From contig NW_025335761.1 of NCBI RefSeq assembly GCF_004798865.1, positions 14,746,417 to 14,810,416 on the forward strand: DNA of 64,000 nt. The letters are read 5' to 3'. Both the position numbers and the translations under genes were made by a program. This document shows, piece by piece, positions 1-10,959 of the stretch. This stretch comes from Varanus komodoensis. Lineage: Eukaryota; Chordata; Lepidosauria; Squamata; Varanidae. The notes beneath the pieces are model-generated. The model did not search any database and was not told the DNA's origin. It worked only from the letters and a program-made list of their open reading frames with translations. Each line of letters opens with the position of its first letter. The first letter of the stretch is position 1.

Positions 1-1171
1 GAGGGGATGCAGTGGATGTGGTATACCTGGATTTCAGCAAGGCCTTTGGCAAAGTGCCGCATGATATCCTGGTGGAGAAACTGAGGAGTTTTGGGATACA
101 CCAAAGCACTGTCCGGTGGATTAGGGCATGGTTGACTGACCGAAAGCAGAAGGTAACCATTAGCGGGAAATCATCAGGATGGCGGCCAGTAATAAGCAGG
201 CTCCCCCAGGGCTCTGTCCTGAGGCCGATCCTGTTTAATCTTTTCATTAACGACATGGAAGAAGGGGTGAACAGTCTGCTGATCAAATTCGTAGACCACA
301 CTAAAACTGGAGCAGTGGCCACAACTGAGGAGCAGGTAGTTCAGGTCCAAAAGGATCTGGACAGACTATGGAAGTGGGCAGGAGACAACAGGATGGCGTT
401 CAATATGGATAAGTGCAAGGTTTTGCACTTGGGGCATACGAATAGGTGTCATAAGAACAGGTTAGGTGACAAGTGGCCGGAGAGCAGCACTTGTGAAAGG
501 GACCTCGGGGTACTGGTTGACTGCAGGCTAAACATGAGTCAGCAGTGTGATGCGGTGGTCAAGAGGGCGAACGCCACCCTTGGTTGCATAGCCAGAAGTG
601 TGGCTTGTAGATCAAGAGAGGTATTACTACCACTCTACATGACTCTCGTGCGCCTGCAATTGGAGTATTGTGTTCAGTTTTGGGCCCCTCATTACAGAAA
701 GGATATAGCCAGGTTGGAGTCAGTGCAGCGTAGGGCCACAAAGTTGGCGGCCGGTTTGCAGGGGATGCCGTATGAGGTGAGACTGAGGGAACTGGGTCTC
801 TTCAGCCTGGAGAAGAGGAGACTCAGAGGGGATATGTTGGCGACATACAGGTATGCGAGGGGATGTCACATGGAGATGGGTAGAGACCTGTTCTCCCCTG
901 CAGAGGAAGGCAGGACACGCTCCAAGGGAGCAAAGCTCAGGGAGCCAAGGTTCCATTTGGATGCCAGGAAGCACTTCCTGACAGTCAGGACCCCAAGGGT
1001 GTGGAATGGGCTTCCACCAGAGGTCGTTGAGGCCCCATCGGTGTGGGTGTTCAAGGATAGGCTGGACGTGCACATGGTGGGCATGTCATGAGCAGAGCTG
1101 GCTGGTGCCGGAGGTCAGACTAGATGGCCTAGGAGGCCCCTCCTGACTCGCTCTGTTTCTATGTTTCTATT
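1..1171 (+). mobile_element. CR1-family LINE, 3' part (runs off the window's left edge)
   Basis: The element enters from the left edge already inside the reverse transcriptase domain of ORF2 and continues to a CR1-type 3' end. After the ORF2 stop at 1089-1091 there is a short 3' UTR with the segment 'gtcagactagatggcc' and a terminal run of 'tttctatgtttctat'. CR1 LINEs characteristically end in short tandem octamer-like repeats and not in poly-A. The same 3' end recurs at 17569-17656, 39317-39412, 41680-42086 and, inverted, at 54698-54778, so this subfamily is dispersed locally. The long open frame makes this the least decayed LINE copy here. Its 5' end lies outside the window, so full length cannot be judged. 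Confidence 0.9.
3..1091 (+). CDS. CR1 LINE ORF2, C-terminal part of reverse transcriptase (partial at 5' end)
   Basis: This is the C-terminal half of a non-LTR reverse transcriptase, the enzyme that copies LINE RNA at a nicked chromosomal site. The frame is open from the window edge to the stop at 1089-1091. Counting from the GTG at 12, RT block A is 'VVYLDFSKAF' (residues 3-12, holding the first catalytic Asp), 'PQGS' is at 65-68, and the conserved FADD active-site box reads 'FVDH' at 93-96 (nt 288-299). The second box Asp is therefore His, and the preceding Ala is Val. The thumb and C-terminal region follow, with the family motif '[11 protein letters not shown]' and the ending 'VWNGLPPEVVEAP...FKDRLDVHM'. 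Having about 360 codons without a stop points to a recent insertion, but the altered active-site box suggests the copy is catalytically dead. No host function is implied. Confidence 0.88.
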   Translation, partial: GDAVDVVYLDFSKAFGKVPHDILVEKLRSFGIHQSTVRWIRAWLTDRKQKVTISGKSSGWRPVISRLPQGSVLRPILFNLFINDMEEGVNSLLIKFVDHTKTGAVATTEEQVVQVQKDLDRLWKWAGDNRMAFNMDKCKVLHLGHTNRCHKNRLGDKWPESSTCERDLGVLVDCRLNMSQQCDAVVKRANATLGCIARSVACRSREVLLPLYMTLVRLQLEYCVQFWAPHYRKDIARLESVQRRATKLAAGLQGMPYEVRLRELGLFSLEKRRLRGDMLATYRYARGCHMEMGRDLFSPAEEGRTRSKGAKLREPRFHLDARKHFLTVRTPRVWNGLPPEVVEAPSVWVFKDRLDVHMVGMS

Positions 1172-1486
1172 ATTCATGACCAGTCAGTATCTATTTTAAG
1201 CATCAATCTCTCTGTAAGGTCTAAGACACTGTGCCGCTGTTTGGTTATCTCAATATGCTGGGCAATTGAAATGTATCAGAAAATAACTTATTAAGTTCTA
1301 TTTTCAAGTGTCTCCTCCCATTTTTTCATGCAACACTGGATATATTGCACTTCATATGATGGCAGTGTTCCAAATGCTTCTTTTGGAGGGTAGACCAGAT
1401 GACTCCTCATCAATTTATATTGATATAATTGCAGGTATATTTAGCAGGTTTCCAAAATGTTTGTGTTTGCTACTCATAATTTTAAG
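1172..1486. other. AT-rich spacer, nothing recognised
   Basis: This stretch between the CR1 tail and the next repeat is AT-rich with no recognisable coding or repeat signature. Short open frames here look like chance. Confidence 0.4.
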
Positions 1487-1575
1487 AGCTGAGCAGGGCT
1501 GTTACGGACAGGATATTTTGAAGGACATGCATTCACAGGGTTGCTATAAGTACATAACAATAACAGCTAATGATT
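1487..1575 (+). repeat. BovB/SINE-type 3' tail fragment (copy 1)
   Basis: The segment 'gagcagggctgttacggac' followed by 'ggatattttgaaggacatgc' and 'cacagggttgctataag' matches a tail seen twice more (39977-40066 and 47944-48032). It resembles the end shared by BovB LINEs and squamate SINEs (typical form: agggtcgccataagtcgg..., then an ACA-rich run). It is followed by 'acataacaataacagc', a decayed ACA-type terminus. Naming the family is from memory; the internal match between three copies is seen directly. Confidence 0.55.
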
Positions 1576-1731
1576 TATGATAGAGCTATGGATAATTTCA
1601 TTGTACTGTTTATTGAAGTTGTTATATATGTATAATTTTTATTAGTTTATTTTTTATTATTGCAATTGTACTGTTTGTTTCCTGTATGTGCCATAAGGAT
1701 CATATTAGGGTTATTAGGTGGGATGTAAAAT

Positions 1732-1771
<40 letters not shown>
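1732..1771 (+). repeat. (TAGA)n microsatellite
   Basis: About ten perfect tandem copies of the tetranucleotide TAGA. GATA/TAGA arrays are common in squamate genomes. No other signal is associated with it. Confidence 0.97.
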
Positions 1772-3714
1772 ACACAATCCAGAAGTTGTCTATATGCGTG
1801 CCAAATCATGAAGAGAGAATTGAAGGTAAAGCACTGGGGGTTTTTGTTTCGTTAGTGTGTTTATTCTTGTTCTTTCATTTTTAGTGCATTTGTAATTTGG
1901 CTTCCCTTGGACCAGACCTGTCATACAGTTAATAAATTTTCTATAGTAATAATTTAATGTGAAACCAAACTTGCCTTGTTCTTAGGATATATATGTACTT
2001 TGGAAGACTTTATTTATATTGCAAGGTTAAATATGACCTTGGTACATCAGGATCAGATCTAAACAAAATTCTCTCTCATATAGTGAGAATTCTTCTCCTG
2101 TTAAAATAGCTTTTCAACAGCTGCCCTGATTGAAAACAGACAGCAATAAGCATCAAGTGAACATTATATCACTTTTGTTTGTATTTTGTACCCACACATT
2201 CCTTATTTTTAATGTTATATTACTTTTGTAACCGTATGTGACATACTGTTATACTTACATCATCTGAAAATGAGTTTATTCCTAAGAGTTTATGTTTGAT
2301 TTAAGAACTGTTTTCCAACTTCTGTTGTTCATGGCACGGCCAGCAGGCTTCTGTAGGAGGACTTGATACTAGTATTTTAAAGAAAGGTTGCAGGTCAACA
2401 ACACAGAAGCCTGTTGAAGCATGTTGTTGTTAGTGGTGAATGATTTATAGTTTGATTAAATGCACATAGTTTGATTAAATGTTTATAACAGCTTAGTGAC
2501 TTCAGTGTAGAGACCATTTATTCAATTCTATGACTTTGATTTGCAAACAGCTGCCATTTTATGAGTAGTTTATGTGTTTATACAGGGTGCTTGCAATAGG
2601 GTTGCATGTCCAGCCTTTGGTCTTGTTCAGCAGGAAGCAATGGCTCTTCAGGCTATTTGTTAAAGGAAAGCTGTAATAAATTTTGATGCTCTTTAAAGCA
2701 ACTAAAGAAAAGTTTGCTTAATTAGAACAAGTAAGTTGAGCAAATTTCAAGACTATATCTTTTTAAAAACAGAATTTGATGATAGTTGAACTGCTGTGTA
2801 AACCTCAGAAGCTGCTAATTTAAATGATTTTTCAGTAGAAAGTATAATATGCAGATGCTTGTGTACTTGAAGAAAAGGATACCAGCAAAAAGTAAAAGTA
2901 ACTCCTGCATTGCAGATTATTTGATTTTATTTTGGTTAGTTTATCACTTCTTGTTTTTCTCTTTGCATATTTGCAGTACATACAATCACAGCTGCTTTGT
3001 CCAATTGAGATTATGAGCCTCCTTCAGAGAACTTCTCTCTTAGATAAAGAAAAAGCTTTGATAGTAGCCTTTCATCAAGTCAGTTGACCCAAGCATCTTG
3101 CTTCAGTTCAGTACACCACTCAAATCTTAAATGGGCTATCTATGTTTTAAGTAAACTCCGGATAAGCTTTTTCAGAGTTTTCCATTAGGTTGTATCCATT
3201 GATGTCCTTCCACCATTATAAAGGACATTGTTATGAAACACATTTTTCATCCTGCCTACGCACCCTTGTACATCTCCCAAATCTGTTCTAGAGGGTTGGT
3301 GGACCATCTGGAGCTGAATTAGGTGACATGCTTGGAGGTAGGAGGGAAAAATAAATTATTCTTGTTTAAGAGCATGTCTTCTTGAATAATGCTGGGCTTA
3401 GCCCATGGACATGGACAAAATTAAAACGTAGTGAATTGTGGATGGATCATATCCTATGTTAAAAATATAAGAACACTGATATTAAAATGAATGTTACTAG
3501 TTTGATTGTATTACAATATAAAAATAATAAAAGTCTCTAATGTTAAAAAATTGAGCAATAGCAAGAGTTCATTATCAAGAATATGTAGTAGCACTGATGG
3601 CAGTGAAGAAGGATTTCCCCACAATGCCATTGTATCCTTCCACTGTTATCCCTTAACTATGTTAATCTAGCCCCTTTGGTGATGTAGTAAAACCCTCAAT
3701 GGCATGCTCTAATA
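1772..3714. other. AT-rich non-coding stretch, no gene or clear repeat
   Basis: Almost 2 kb with no recognisable transposon, exon or RNA gene. The sequence is AT-rich and compositionally even, without tandem repeats. It could be intron or intergenic DNA holding conserved non-coding elements, but that cannot be told from one sequence. A short motif around 3279-3301 resembles one near 28800-28822. Confidence 0.4.
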
Positions 3715-4182
3715 GTTTTGCAAGAGTTTTTGAGGAGTTATCTGAGACAGCCTTTACTGCTGATACAGGTCAGTCCTTGGATGTGTCCAGAACTCTGTCT
3801 GGTCCTCTTTTGTTTGATGATTTGTTGGGCCTGAGGATATGAACAAGGTGCTTGGTAGGGTTCAGCTCACCACACATTTGCTTGATCATTGCCCATCATT
3901 ACTGGCTGCATCTGGACAGGAAACAGTAACTGCTTAGGGCCTAGAACTAACTAATTCATCTCTAAGACAGGTAGTGATAAAAGAGGCAGTAAGTTCACCA
4001 CTCCTGAAAAAACTTTGGAAGATCTCAATAAGTATAGGCTAGTGATGAATGTTGCCTTTTTGTATCAAGGTGCTTGAATACATGGTGGATTAAACCTGTT
4101 TTGGATGGGGTTGCACTCCTCTTGAAGAATGAAGTTCATAGGTTGGATGCTCTTGGATCCATCATTGCAAAGATATTCAAGT
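3715..4182 (+). mobile_element. L2-type LINE remnant, 5' piece (reverse transcriptase region)
   Basis: Conceptual translation in pieces gives decayed L2-like RT sequence: a region resembling 'LKKLWKISIS..' and 'VANVAFLYQGA.' around 3990-4080 corresponds to the family's 'LKKPxLDPxxLxNYRPVxNxPFLxKVLE' block. Stops and frameshifts are frequent, so this is an old copy. It continues on the far side of the Tigger-like MITE at 4185-4690 (next piece 4693-5340), so the MITE landed in a pre-existing L2. The 5' boundary is approximate. Confidence 0.55.
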
Positions 4183-4184
4183 TA

Positions 4185-4690
4185 TAGTGGTACCTCGGCT
4201 CACGAACTTAGTCCGTTCCACGACTCTGCTTGTAACCTGAATTGGTCATGAGCCAAGTCAAATTTCCCTATAAGGTTCAATGTAAATAAGGTTAATCCAT
4301 TCTGACCCCTACAAACATGGTCGTGAGTTGATTTTGGTCACAAGCCAAGTCAAATTTCCCCATAAGGTTCAATGTAAATAAGGTTAATCCATTCTGTAAA
4401 GTTTTTTATCACAAAAGTTTGAAACAAAGCAACAAAGAACAACAAAGTAACAAAGTACTGTACAGTAGAGAACACTAACCTAGGTGGAGGGGAGGTTATT
4501 GTTTGAAGGGAGAGTCCAAACCATAATCATGGGATAGTGATCGTGCTGTGGGGCGGGGGGGGGGGGGATGGCTGCGATTGCGGATGCGCTTGTGCAGGAA
4601 ATATGAAAAATATTTCATATTTTTCTGAAATAACTGTTTGCGACCCGATTTGGTCGTGAACTGAGGCATTTGTGAGCTGAGGTGCCACTG
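4185..4690. mobile_element. Tigger/pogo-like MITE (506 bp) with TA target duplication
   Basis: Terminal inverted repeats are visible: the left end 'tagtggtacctcggctcac' pairs with the reverse complement of the right end, 'cagtggcacctcagctcac'. A TA dinucleotide flanks both ends (4183-4184 and 4691-4692), as expected for Tc1/mariner/pogo elements. There is no transposase frame, so it is non-autonomous. The interior contains a 53-bp near-perfect direct duplication (4251-4303 and 4343-4395) and a G-run at 4553-4567. It sits inside an older L2 LINE. Confidence 0.85.
4251..4395 (+). repeat. 53-bp direct duplication inside the MITE
   Basis: Positions 4251-4303 and 4343-4395 read almost identically (both begin 'agccaagtcaaatttccc' and end 'gttaatccattct'), separated by 39 bp. 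This is an internal duplication of the MITE. Confidence 0.93.
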
Positions 4691-4692
4691 TA

Positions 4693-5340
4693 CCTCTGTG
4701 CTGTGGAGGTCCTTTTAAGCCATTTTGACCAGAATAACAGATACAATTCTATCTGGAAATAGATTATTTGATTGCAATGATCCAAACTCTGGACACCTTT
4801 AAATTGGACTACTATAATGTATTATAAATGGATCTGCAGGTCTCATTCCAGTACTATCTTGCCTGCACTGGCTCTGCTGAATTTACAAGTCCAGCTCAAT
4901 GTGCTGTTTTTTCCTTTATAAAGCTATTCGGGGCATGTTATCTTAGTACCTGGTAAAATGTCTTCTTACACATGTGCCAACTCATTCCCTAATGTAGTCT
5001 GTGGAGGACTTCCTCTGAGTGCCCTCTCAATCTGAAGCTCAAAGGGCTAATCGAGAGAGTTCCTAGTGGTTCCTCCCCCATTCCCCGCCAAGCTGTGGAA
5101 CACTCTCCCTGGGGAAATTTGGGAATCATCCTTATTTTATTTTCTGTTACTGAGTTAAGCCTATCTTGTTTTCCTCAGACATTGAAAATTGTTGCATATT
5201 GAATTCTTGTTTCATGAATTCTGTCTTCCTACTGGTGATTTGGAAGTTTTGTATTTTTTATTGAATTTTGGGGATGGTTCTGCATTGTATTTTTATTATC
5301 GAGGGTTTGTATTTTTATCTGTATTGGTAATACAGTTGTT
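4693..5340 (+). mobile_element. L2-type LINE remnant, 3' piece
   Basis: This continues the L2 interrupted by the MITE. 'LDYYNVLYMDL' around 4806-4838 matches the family's 'LDYCNALYMGLP' block. The later 'PRQAVEHSPW' region (5090-5115) corresponds to 'PRLWNSLP', and the AT-rich 3' UTR-like end follows. Stops and indels are frequent, so the copy is old. Confidence 0.6.
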
Positions 5341-5640
5341 TTGTATGGTCTTTTAGATATATGCATATTATATTAAAAGAAATGTATGACACCTACAGAA
5401 CATGTTTTATTTTTCTATTTATATAAACACAGATAATTACATTAAAATTATGTTCTAAAAATCTGTGCTGAAATACTTTATACCCTGTATAAATAGGGTG
5501 TCTTGTCATTATCCTTTTAAAGCTTTCATAACTGAAAGCAAGAATAATTTTTGCCCATAGGCTCTGTAAATGTAGAAGGCATGTTTCGTATTTTTAAATA
5601 CTCAGAAAAATATGTCTCACATGTCTGAAACTTCGGGCTT

Positions 5641-7952
5641 GTTATTTTTCGTGGTCTCTGAACATTACACATGTGGGCTCTGCATGCATGCATGGAGCTG
5701 TTTTGGGAAGATTCCAAGGCTGATTAATTAGTATTTGGTGGGAGGCCAGCCCATAAACATGCCTAGTGTGAAGACGGGGCTCCCACCAAGATCTCAGTTC
5801 TTCTACAACCGCCATTGTGAGCGCATTGGTAAGCTCTTCCTCCACTTAATCTTGCAAAGTTGTTGTCTTTCAACTACTTCTCAGTCTCCTGTATTATCAG
5901 TTATTTTCCTCCCTATTATCTTTTCTCTAAAAGCAAAACAAAAAGAAGGGAAGGGAAGGGAAGTTTTGTGTGTTCTCTCTGTAATATCAAGTTTGAAACT
6001 CTTCCACACTTTACTATAGTGAAAAGGATTACCCAATCCATATCCCTTCTTGAGGAAATGTCCTCCTTATTTCAGAAGAGAGCCATAAAACATGCACTAC
6101 CTAATTCTCCTGGTATTTACCCCAGGTATTTTACAGGCCCTAAAAAAAGATAGAAGCCTCCATCCAATTCTTGATCTGAGGGCCCTCAACTGACATGTTA
6201 AACCCAAACATTTTAGAATGGCTTCTCACCAAACCATTTCCCCACTGCTCTCCGAATACACTTTGTTCATGTCCATAGACCTCAAGAATGCTTATTTTCA
6301 CATGTCGATTGAGCACAGGCATTTCTTCCATTTTCAGGTAAATGACAAACCCTTTTAATTCACTGTCTTCCCCTTTGGTTTGGCAACTGCTCCCCGTGTA
6401 TTCACAAAATGCATGACTATTGTTGTGCCAACCTTTATCTTAATGGGGTCCACATATATCACTATCTAGATGACTGACTCATAGTGGCTTCATCCAGAGA
6501 AGCCTCTTTACAAGCTACCGACTTCACATATTCTTTACTTAATCAACTTGCAACTAAATCTTGCCTTTCTCCTACACAGTCAATCCCCTTCATCAAAGCT
6601 CAACTTGATTCCACTTATAGACAGTATATCTACTCTGACCAAAGAGATCACTTCCCTCACCAGTGTCTGTTCAGTGACTGCCATGACAATCTAGCACATT
6701 CTCGACCTAATGTTTACATCAATTCCAGTTGTCCCTCTGGCTCAACTACACATGAGACCTCTATAGCTCTGGTTTCTAACATAGATACCAAGACCAAACC
6801 TCATTCCACCAGACTCCACATCCCTCCTCAAATTTGCACTTTCCTCTGGTGGTGGATGAAAGAGATCAACAACTCCATTGGGGTGCCATTCCGCTCATGA
6901 GAACCCCACCTCAGCATAACCATAGATGTCTCCCTCCTGCAGTTGTTTTACCATCCAGGCCAAATGTAGTCCTTAAGAAACTTCACCTCACATCAACTTT
7001 CTAGAATTCTTGACTGTAAAGAAAGCCCTTGCTGCCTTCCAAGCCATTATCCCAAATCATCACATACAGATCATTACAGACAACACCACGGTGGTTGCTT
7101 ATATGAACAAACAAGGTGGAACCAGGTCAAGCCACCTTGCCTCTCTTGCCACCAACATTTGGCACTGGTGTGCTACCCAACATGCCACACTGGTTGCTAT
7201 TAATCTTTATGTATTCAAACTATTTATATGCCATCCTTCATTATCGCGCCCATATCAGGAACACCTATTTCCCCATAAAGGCTCTCTAAATGGATAGTCC
7301 AGACTATATCTCTGGCCTATGAACTCTCTGATCTCTATCTGTGTGGCTCTGTTAGAGCACATTCTACCAGAGCTGCTTTGACCTCTACAGCCCTGTATGT
7401 GGGAGTGTCTCTTACTGACCTCTGTAGAGCGGTGACATGGTCAAATCCTTCAGCCTTCACTATTATCATCTTGATGTTTGAACTAGAGAGGATTATGCAT
7501 TTGGCAAAGTTGTCCTCTCCTCTCTACTCTGCTGAGTGATACCACCCTTCTCCATGAGGTAAGCTTGTCAGTTGCCCACATGTGTGATGCACAGAAACCA
7601 CAAATAATAAAGGCAGGTTTCCTTAGCTATCATTCTTTGAGTGGTCATCTGTGCATTTTACACATACCCACATGCCATCCCTGCTGGTGTCTTCTATATA
7701 TATTGGCACAGCATTGACACATCTCCAATTCAGACGTTACTTCTGTGGCAGCCTCACACTAAGAACTGATCTCTTGGCAGGAGCCCTGCCTTCACACTAG
7801 GCATGTATATGGGTTGACCTCCTGGCAAATACTAATTAATCAGCTTTGGAATTTTCTTGAATGAACTCCACGCATGTATGCAGAGCCCACATGTGTGAGT
7901 GCACAGATGACTATTTGAAGAACATCAGTTACAGGTAAGGAAATCTGCCTTT
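5641..7952 (+). mobile_element. Old DIRS-type tyrosine-recombinase retroelement (fossil, broken)
   Basis: The two ends are inverted relative to each other (about 5641-5815 and 7735-7952). An internal region at 7575-7675 is the reverse complement of the left end followed by that of the right end, the hallmark DIRS1 layout. Between them are recognisable pieces of reverse transcriptase (about 6100-6640, including a YLDD-type box), RNase H (about 6990-7200) and the end of a tyrosine recombinase (about 7300-7540). The copy is heavily decayed with many disruptions and is older than the related element at 31026-35364. Family assignment follows known DIRS architecture; the coordinates are read from the sequence. 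Confidence 0.85.
7575..7675 (+). repeat. Internal complementary region of the old DIRS element
   Basis: 'cccacatgtgtgatgcacag' and what follows are the reverse complement of the element's left terminus, joined directly to the reverse complement of its right terminus ('ctttgagtggtcatctgtgc'). In DIRS1 such a region is thought to template circle closure during replication. Confidence 0.8.
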
Positions 7953-9189
7953 TGTCATCCTTTAACTCTTAGCTAATTTTAATTGTTCTTAATTTCTTAA
8001 GTTCAGAGCTCTGTAATATTGAGGTAATTGCCTTGATTGAGCTATAGAAGTTTTTAGTGAAGGCTTGAGAAATAAAAGCTTGACAGCTGTGTTCCAGCTG
8101 TGTTCTATTAACTGCAAGCCTGGAGAAGCAGGCACAAGAGCATTTTGTTTTATATTTTTCTCATCAGTGTTCAGCTCAGTGAAGTTGCGTTATCTTGATA
8201 ATGCTGTAAAATATCTGTCAGGCTACTTTGAAGTCAAAGATCTAAGTTAAGAAAAGTGATGGGCGGATGTAAAGTAATAGGTAAAACACACAAGTGCATG
8301 TAAATAAATGTGAGTATTTAGATTTTATGTGGTTAGTCTTTATGTCTGCTTAGATAATTGGAAGTGCTCCCCCACAGGTCACAGCAAAGGTCATTCTCTC
8401 CCCTTCATTTTTGCAAATAATTGCCAGAATATAGCTTGTAGCCATTAACAGTCCCTATAAAAGGATAATGAGAACATGGAGTTGTAGATATGGAGTTGCC
8501 TCTCGTTGATAGAGACTATTATAGCACCAACCCCATCAGGTAGATCAGAGGCAGTGATCTTTTTACAGCTGCCTTTATGCACTCTCATAGTCTCATACTC
8601 TAAAGTGAGAATATGTGTGCTTTTTAATGTAAGGTGCCTGTCCCCAAGCTCCTGCTGGTCAAGTTTCAGCTCATCCTCTTCTCCTTACTCCCTGCTAGCT
8701 TAAAGTCTGGTTGTATAACTCAGAAATTGTTTCAACAGGTGGGAGAGGACTTCTCTTCTGGTTACATCAGAAACCAGATCTGATGTCCAGATTGAAGACA
8801 ACTGTTTGAATGAATGCAATATCGGGCAATGAAAACCAGAAAGGTTGTTTGAAGATAAAGCAAATGTTATGGACCTCACTAGTCTACACTAAAACTCTCC
8901 AAGGAAAATGTACTGGTGGAAAACAAAGCCAAGAGGAAGGCAATCTAGAACACCTTGAGGAAGGAAAGTAAGCAGACCCAGGCGAAGCCAAGATCCTTTT
9001 ACTCTAAAATCCTTCCCCTCCAACTACTCCTCTAGAAAGAGCAAACAGAGATGGCAACAGGGTCTCAGACCCAAGTTGGGCATCCCTAGGGGCTCATGCC
9101 ACTATGGAAAGAACTCTTGTTAACATGTTGTCTTACTTCCTCTAGTTGGAGAGAGGCTTCATATCTTCTTAGTTGTCTGGAGGCAGACT
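7953..9189. other. Non-coding stretch, nothing recognised
   Basis: No transposon signature, RNA gene or plausible exon was recognised. The longest frames are short and have no family resemblance. Confidence 0.4.
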
Positions 9190-9483
9190 CCTAATTCTTT
9201 TGGCAGAGGCTAGTGGATCAGCTATTAACACTTCCAGAGAATGCAGAACTGGCTAGGGTGACATATGCCTTTGTTAGATCTCATGTTGATTATTGTGAAG
9301 TGCTCTGTATAGGACTACTGTTAAAGAGTGTCAAAAACAACATTGGTCAGGAATGCAACAGCCTAATTGTGAACAGGGATAGCATATACAGAGTCTGCAG
9401 CTTTCTTGCTGAAATGGCTACACTGGCTTCGGATATTTTTCTGCATAAAATTCAAAGTGCTGACTATATATTTATTATTTGGC
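9190..9483 (+). mobile_element. L2-type LINE fragment
   Basis: The frame near 9213-9512 reads 'ELARVTYAFVRSHVDYCEVL', close to the L2 RT C-terminal block 'LxxVTxALVxSRLDYCNALY', followed by 'GLLLKSV', which matches 'GLPLKxVQ'. The remainder ('FLHKIQSAD') resembles 'RIxFKVL'. It is a short, old fragment. Confidence 0.6.
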
Positions 9484-10137
9484 TTGATGTAGCAGCAGGT
9501 GGCACACAATAGGGATTCTGCTTGCACAGCACATTGGGCTCTGTTCCTGGTGTGTGCGCCATAAGCACTGGGTGCACTTGCCAGGAACCTGGATTCTGGG
9601 CTGCTGCAAAATGGACCAGAGTCTGACAGTGGAACCCAGGGAATTTGATGGATTCCCACTCCCAAACTGATTCGTCACACATCCCTAATCTCAGATGCTT
9701 ATGGAAAAGTTTTTAGTGTTGCTCAACACATTTCAGAAAATGTTTTTCCTTTGTCAGAGGCTGCAGTAAAATGCAAACATATGACATTATTATTACTTAG
9801 TGTTATTCCAGAATATCTAAACAACTCATATTTCACAGATACTGCCTTTGCCTCTTGTTTTGTCATTGAGATCCCTATGTCACCACATCACTTGGATATA
9901 ATTCAAATTGTTAGAAATTATATATGTTTGTGATTGTGCTATTCCATGCTTGGCTATTGCTAATGTAGTAATATATTTGTCGTAATAATGTAGTGCAGTA
10001 TTTTTAGTAGAAAGGTGTGACGTAAATAAAATGACGGTGTTGTTAGTAATGGGAAACTGATAATCATTGTGTATTGAAAGGTAAGGAGAAAACCATTCAG
10101 ATAAGTGATTGGATAATTACATAAATGAATGCAACAG
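9484..10137. other. Non-coding stretch, nothing recognised
   Basis: No clear gene or repeat. Overlapping frames at 9363-9682 on the minus strand are unlike any family I recognise and look accidental. Confidence 0.35.
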
Positions 10138-10190
10138 CAAGGGGATGGTCTTGATGGCCTTCATGGCCCCTTCCAACTCTGCTGTTCTAT
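10138..10190 (+). mobile_element. CR1 3' end, second subfamily (short fragment)
   Basis: 'ggtcttgatggccttcatgg' followed by 'ccccttccaactctgctg' and 'ttctatga' is the canonical CR1 3' end ('gatggccttxxxggxcccttccaactct...ttctatgattctatg'). This is a different subfamily from the 'gtcagactagatggcc' copies. Only the last ~50 bp are present, consistent with extreme 5' truncation. Confidence 0.7.
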
Positions 10191-10317
10191 GAATACTGAT
10201 TGTATGACTAGCTGATCAATTCAGTATGCACAAATTTTTCCTATGGACAAAATTTTCTTATGTAATAATGACAAAGACAAAACTGTTCATAATTTTGACA
10301 TAGGGCAATTTCTTCCC

Positions 10318-10345
10318 ATGGTGGTGGTGGTGGTGATGATGCCAC
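10318..10345 (+). repeat. (TGG)n/(TGA)n short tandem repeat
   Basis: 'catggtggtggtggtggtga' is a short trinucleotide array. On the minus strand it produces an accidental poly-His frame. Confidence 0.9.
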
Positions 10346-10959
10346 CACATTTGTAGGAAGAGAGATTTGTAGTGGATAGGTTTGGAAAGACCCAAATTCA
10401 ACATGAGGTGTATCTCACCTTTATACAATTTTGCTACCCCAAATTCTTTATAAGAAGACTGCTGGTATGTCTCTGTGAAAAGGAAAGCCATGGCTAAGGT
10501 TTTTGAGTAAAGTTTGTGAGCTTAACATTGTAATGCAAATGAATGAATGAATGTTGTATTGGATCTTCAGAATTTATAGTCAGCTACCTCACTGAAACAT
10601 CTAGAGGAAGCATGATCATTCTGAGCTTTTTGAATGGTTTGGTTTGGTTTGACCCACCAACCAGAGCATGAGAGGTTGAGCTAGATGCAAGATGGTGGCT
10701 CAAGCAATGGAGCCAAATATGCACTGCATCCCATGAAATACTAGTATGTGTTACCTGCACGTACAAAGCTATCATCAGATCAGGGATTACAGCAGCCTTC
10801 TCTGTCTGTGTTTGCTGCAGTTGTTAAACAATTAGGAGTTTGAAACCTTTGCTGATCTGCAGCAAATCATCCTGCAAGTACATCCTAATCTTCCTGCCCC
10901 TGAGTAATTGCAGTTTTACATAATGCTACACTATTTCAAGATAATTATCAAATAATGTG
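10346..10959. other. Non-coding stretch, nothing recognised
   Basis: AT-rich sequence with a small (AATG)n run near 10538-10553. No coding or transposon signature was recognised. Confidence 0.35.

Noticed and set aside
559-1084. Minus-strand reading frames over the first CR1
   Set aside because: They are shadows of the plus-strand ORF2, which has clear RT motifs.
1732-1771. Regular short repeats as a possible CRISPR array
   Set aside because: It is a plain 4-bp microsatellite without spacers, and the genome is eukaryotic.
10258-10491. His-rich protein on the minus strand
   Set aside because: The histidines come from a short TGG/ATG microsatellite; the rest of the frame has no family resemblance.
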